From positions 1 through 64,000 of the forward strand of contig NZ_JBBBNV010000004.1 of assembly GCF_037137075.1 (NCBI RefSeq): a stretch of 64,000 nucleotides of DNA, read 5' to 3'. The DNA is from JBBBNV01 sp037137075 (GTDB lineage Bacteria > Bacillota > Bacilli > Paenibacillales > NBRC-103111). Numbering within the stretch: position 1 is the first letter of the stretch; each line of letters opens with the position of its first letter. The position numbers and the translations under genes were made by a program. Below the pieces are notes generated by a model that saw only the letters and a program-made list of their open reading frames with translations, had not been told where the DNA came from and searched no databases. This document shows, piece by piece, positions 62,005 through 64,000 of the stretch.

Positions 62005-62033
62005 ATGACATCCGGATGTAAACATGTTAAAAT
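62005..62033 (+). promoter_or_regulatory. SigmaA promoter of clpP with internal palindrome
   Basis: ATGACA (62005-62010) and TAAAAT (62028-62033) are spaced by exactly 17 bases. The spacer contains the palindrome ACATCCGGATGT (62008-62019) and AACATGTT (62021-62028), possible regulator contacts. No CtsR-type heptad repeat was seen. clpP starts 49 bases downstream. Confidence 0.65.
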
Positions 62034-62081
62034 ACAAGATGAAGTGCTCTGTAACTTTTTGATGGAAATGAGGGTGGACGG

Positions 62082-62672
62082 ATGAATCTGATTCCTATGG
62101 TAGTCGAACAGGAAAGTCGAGGCGAACGCTCCTATGACATATACTCGCGGCTGCTCAAAGACCGTATTATCTTTTTGGGCAGTGCCATCGACGACGATGT
62201 AGCAAACCTGGTCATTGCGCAGCTTCTTTTTCTAGCCGCACAGGACCCTGAGAAAGACATTCACCTCTATATCAACTCCCCGGGTGGCTCTGTAACGGCG
62301 GGCATGGGAATTTACGACACGATGCAGTTCATCAAGCCTGATGTGTCCACCATATGTGTAGGGCTTGCCGCCAGCATGGGCTCCTTGCTCCTGACGGCCG
62401 GCGCCAAGGGGAAGCGGTTTGCATTGCCGAACAGCGAGGTCATGATTCACCAGCCGCTTGGCGGTGTGCGCGGTCAGGCGACGGATATCAAAATCCACGC
62501 CGACTGGATTATTAAAACAAAGAAAAAGCTCAATGATATTTATGTGGACCGCACCGGTCAACCGTACGAGAAAATCGAACGCGATACGGATCGCGACTAC
62601 TTCATGAGTGCCGAAGAGGCCAAAGAATACGGATTAATCGATCAGGTCATCACTCGAATTGACCAAAAGTAA
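62082..62672 (+). CDS. clpP: ATP-dependent Clp protease proteolytic subunit
   Basis: A 196-residue serine protease that forms the tetradecameric chamber of Clp machines. The triad is Ser98 (GLAASMGS), His123 (MIHQPLGG) and Asp172 (DTDRDYF). The N-terminal MNLIPMVVEQESRGER is the usual propeptide/axial loop. ATG 62082 follows GAGGGTGG. clpX begins 12 bases downstream, so chaperone and protease are co-expressed, unlike in Bacillus subtilis where clpP is elsewhere. Confidence 0.98.
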   Translation: MNLIPMVVEQESRGERSYDIYSRLLKDRIIFLGSAIDDDVANLVIAQLLFLAAQDPEKDIHLYINSPGGSVTAGMGIYDTMQFIKPDVSTICVGLAASMGSLLLTAGAKGKRFALPNSEVMIHQPLGGVRGQATDIKIHADWIIKTKKKLNDIYVDRTGQPYEKIERDTDRDYFMSAEEAKEYGLIDQVITRIDQK

Positions 62673-62683
62673 GGAGTGATCCA

Positions 62684-63946
62684 ATGTTCAAGTTCAACGA
62701 TGAAAAAGGGCAATTGAAATGCTCTTTCTGCGGTAAATCCCAGGAGCAGGTCCGTAAGCTTGTGGCCGGTCCAGGCGTATATATTTGTGACGAATGCATC
62801 GAGCTGTGTACCGAGATTGTAGAAGAGGAGCTCGGACATGAGGAAGAGCTTGATCTTAAGGATGTACCGAAGCCGAAGGATATCCGAGGCATTCTTGACC
62901 AATATGTCATCGGACAAGAACAAGCGAAGAAATCGCTTGCGGTAGCTGTCTACAATCATTACAAACGTATTAACTCTCAAACGAAGCTGGAAGACGTGGA
63001 GCTCCAAAAGAGCAACATCATCCTGGTCGGACCTACGGGAAGCGGGAAGACGCTGCTGGCCCAGACGCTGGCCAAAATCCTCAACGTGCCGTTCGCCATC
63101 GCAGATGCGACTTCTTTGACAGAGGCCGGTTATGTAGGCGAAGACGTCGAGAACATTCTGCTGAAGCTGATTCAAGCGGCGGATTATGATGTGGAGAAAG
63201 CGGAGCGCGGTATTATCTATATCGACGAAATCGATAAAGTCGCCCGCAAATCCGAGAATCCTTCCATCACTCGCGATGTGTCGGGTGAAGGCGTGCAGCA
63301 GGCGCTGCTCAAAATCTTGGAAGGCACGGTAGCATCTGTTCCACCACAAGGCGGGCGCAAGCATCCGCACCAGGAATTCATTCAAATCGACACCACGAAC
63401 ATTTTGTTTATTTGCGGCGGGGCATTTGACGGCCTGGAGCAGATTATTAAACGCCGTATCGGTAAAAAAGTCATCGGCTTCAGCGCGGATGGCATGAAGG
63501 CGGATTTGAAGCCGGGCGAATATTTGTCCATGGTGCTTCCGGAGGATTTGCTGAAATTCGGTTTGATTCCGGAGTTTGTCGGACGTCTGCCGGTCATCTC
63601 ATCCCTGGAGCCGCTGGATGAAGCGGCGCTGGTGCGTATCTTGACTGAGCCCAAAAACGCGCTCGTCAAGCAGTACCAAAAAATGCTCGAGATGGATAAC
63701 GTGAAGCTGGAGTTCGATGCCGAGGCGCTGGAAGCCATCGCCAAGGAAGCGATTAAACGCAACACGGGAGCACGCGGCCTGCGCGCGATTATTGAGGGGA
63801 TTATGCTTGAGATTATGTACGAAGCCCCTTCGCGTGATGATGTGCAAACCTGCCTCATTACGAAGGAAGTCGTTCAAGATAAGGTCGTTCCGGAGCTAAA
63901 GGCGAAGGAAGGCAAGTCAAGCAAGAAAAAAGAAGAGAGCGCCTGA
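62684..63946 (+). CDS. clpX: ATP-dependent Clp protease ATP-binding subunit ClpX
   Basis: A 420-residue AAA+ unfoldase that feeds substrates to ClpP. The N-terminal zinc-binding domain has Cys13, Cys16, Cys35 and Cys38 (CSFCGKSQEQV and CDECIELC). The AAA+ module carries Walker A GPTGSGKT, Walker B IIYIDEIDK, sensor-1 and the RRIGKK region. The ClpP-docking loop is present as the IGF tripeptide in VIGFSAD. ATG 62684 follows AAGGAG and lies 11 bases after clpP. The gene is complete in the window. Confidence 0.98.
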   Translation: MFKFNDEKGQLKCSFCGKSQEQVRKLVAGPGVYICDECIELCTEIVEEELGHEEELDLKDVPKPKDIRGILDQYVIGQEQAKKSLAVAVYNHYKRINSQTKLEDVELQKSNIILVGPTGSGKTLLAQTLAKILNVPFAIADATSLTEAGYVGEDVENILLKLIQAADYDVEKAERGIIYIDEIDKVARKSENPSITRDVSGEGVQQALLKILEGTVASVPPQGGRKHPHQEFIQIDTTNILFICGGAFDGLEQIIKRRIGKKVIGFSADGMKADLKPGEYLSMVLPEDLLKFGLIPEFVGRLPVISSLEPLDEAALVRILTEPKNALVKQYQKMLEMDNVKLEFDAEALEAIAKEAIKRNTGARGLRAIIEGIMLEIMYEAPSRDDVQTCLITKEVVQDKVVPELKAKEGKSSKKKEESA

Positions 63947-64000
63947 TTTCAGGCGGTTCATGAAATAAAACAAAACCCAGACAGCCTCCGTTCGTGTTGT

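Overview
The window is a chromosomal stretch of a spore-forming, S-layer-bearing member of the Firmicutes. It most likely comes from Paenibacillus or a close relative in the Paenibacillaceae. Support: a secreted protein with three SLH domains; sporulation genes (gerE, gerM-like, a YhcN/YlaJ lipoprotein, YjcZ); the ysoA-like/tig/clpP/clpX order; moderately high GC; strong GGAGG ribosome sites; and frequent GTG/TTG starts. It is mostly ordinary core and niche chromosome, with decayed remnants and one compact accessory operon.

Layout. 1-770: 3' end of a decayed group II intron abutting the stop of a fabH paralogue (774-1982, minus) that carries a low-complexity insertion. 2.7-9.8 kb: an SLH surface protein interrupted by a 405-base assembly gap, a class III nucleotide cyclase with an SRPBCC-like front end, a CAP-domain secreted protein and a YhcN/YlaJ lipoprotein. 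10-16.4 kb: KtrB potassium channel subunit with a DUF4272 protein, a half-size ChrA, an MFS transporter and an alpha/alpha-toroid-like protein. 16.6-22.4 kb: ECF sigma factor with its membrane partner, a CACHE-GGEDEF diguanylate cyclase and an EmrB/EmrA-type efflux pair. 22.7-24.2 kb: small retropepsin-like operon, a small Cys-rich protein behind a structured leader, and gerE with a SigmaK-like promoter.

24.5-30.3 kb is the most interesting part. Four co-directional genes sit behind a near-perfect palindromic operator: a WYL-domain regulator, an unknown 513-residue protein, a Ycf46-like AAA+ ATPase, and a 507-residue protein that combines a PD-(D/E)XK-like motif set with a glycine-rich membrane-like tail. 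I infer a regulated, ATPase-controlled effector system, possibly defence or conflict related. The family architecture is unfamiliar to me, so the function is a hypothesis.

30.4-39.3 kb: a DUF6254 small protein, a FecCD permease relic, and a glycosyl-transfer block (YkcB-like GT39, YkcC-like GT2, GalU, and a 1065-residue double GT-C protein), with an 8-bp x 16 minisatellite behind galU. 39.5-46.6 kb: ilvD, an HD-GYP phosphodiesterase, a methyltransferase/MBL pair and a YitT transporter. 46.9-48.3 kb: a deletion scar joining the 3' part of a DUF72 gene head-to-head with a 5'-clipped AbrB-family transporter. 48.4-58.8 kb: pgpA, gerM, rph-rdgB, asnB, a globin-coupled chemosensor, an AI-2E-family exporter, uppP and YjcZ. 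59.0-63.9 kb: tRNA-Arg(UCU), tRNA-Gly(CCC), then ysoA-like, tig, clpP and clpX.

The diguanylate cyclase (18.4 kb) and HD-GYP protein (41.3 kb) make and break c-di-GMP. The 31-39 kb cluster plausibly builds nucleotide sugars and moves lipid-linked sugars to envelope acceptors, while UppP recycles undecaprenyl carrier. tig-clpP-clpX form a folding and proteolysis block.
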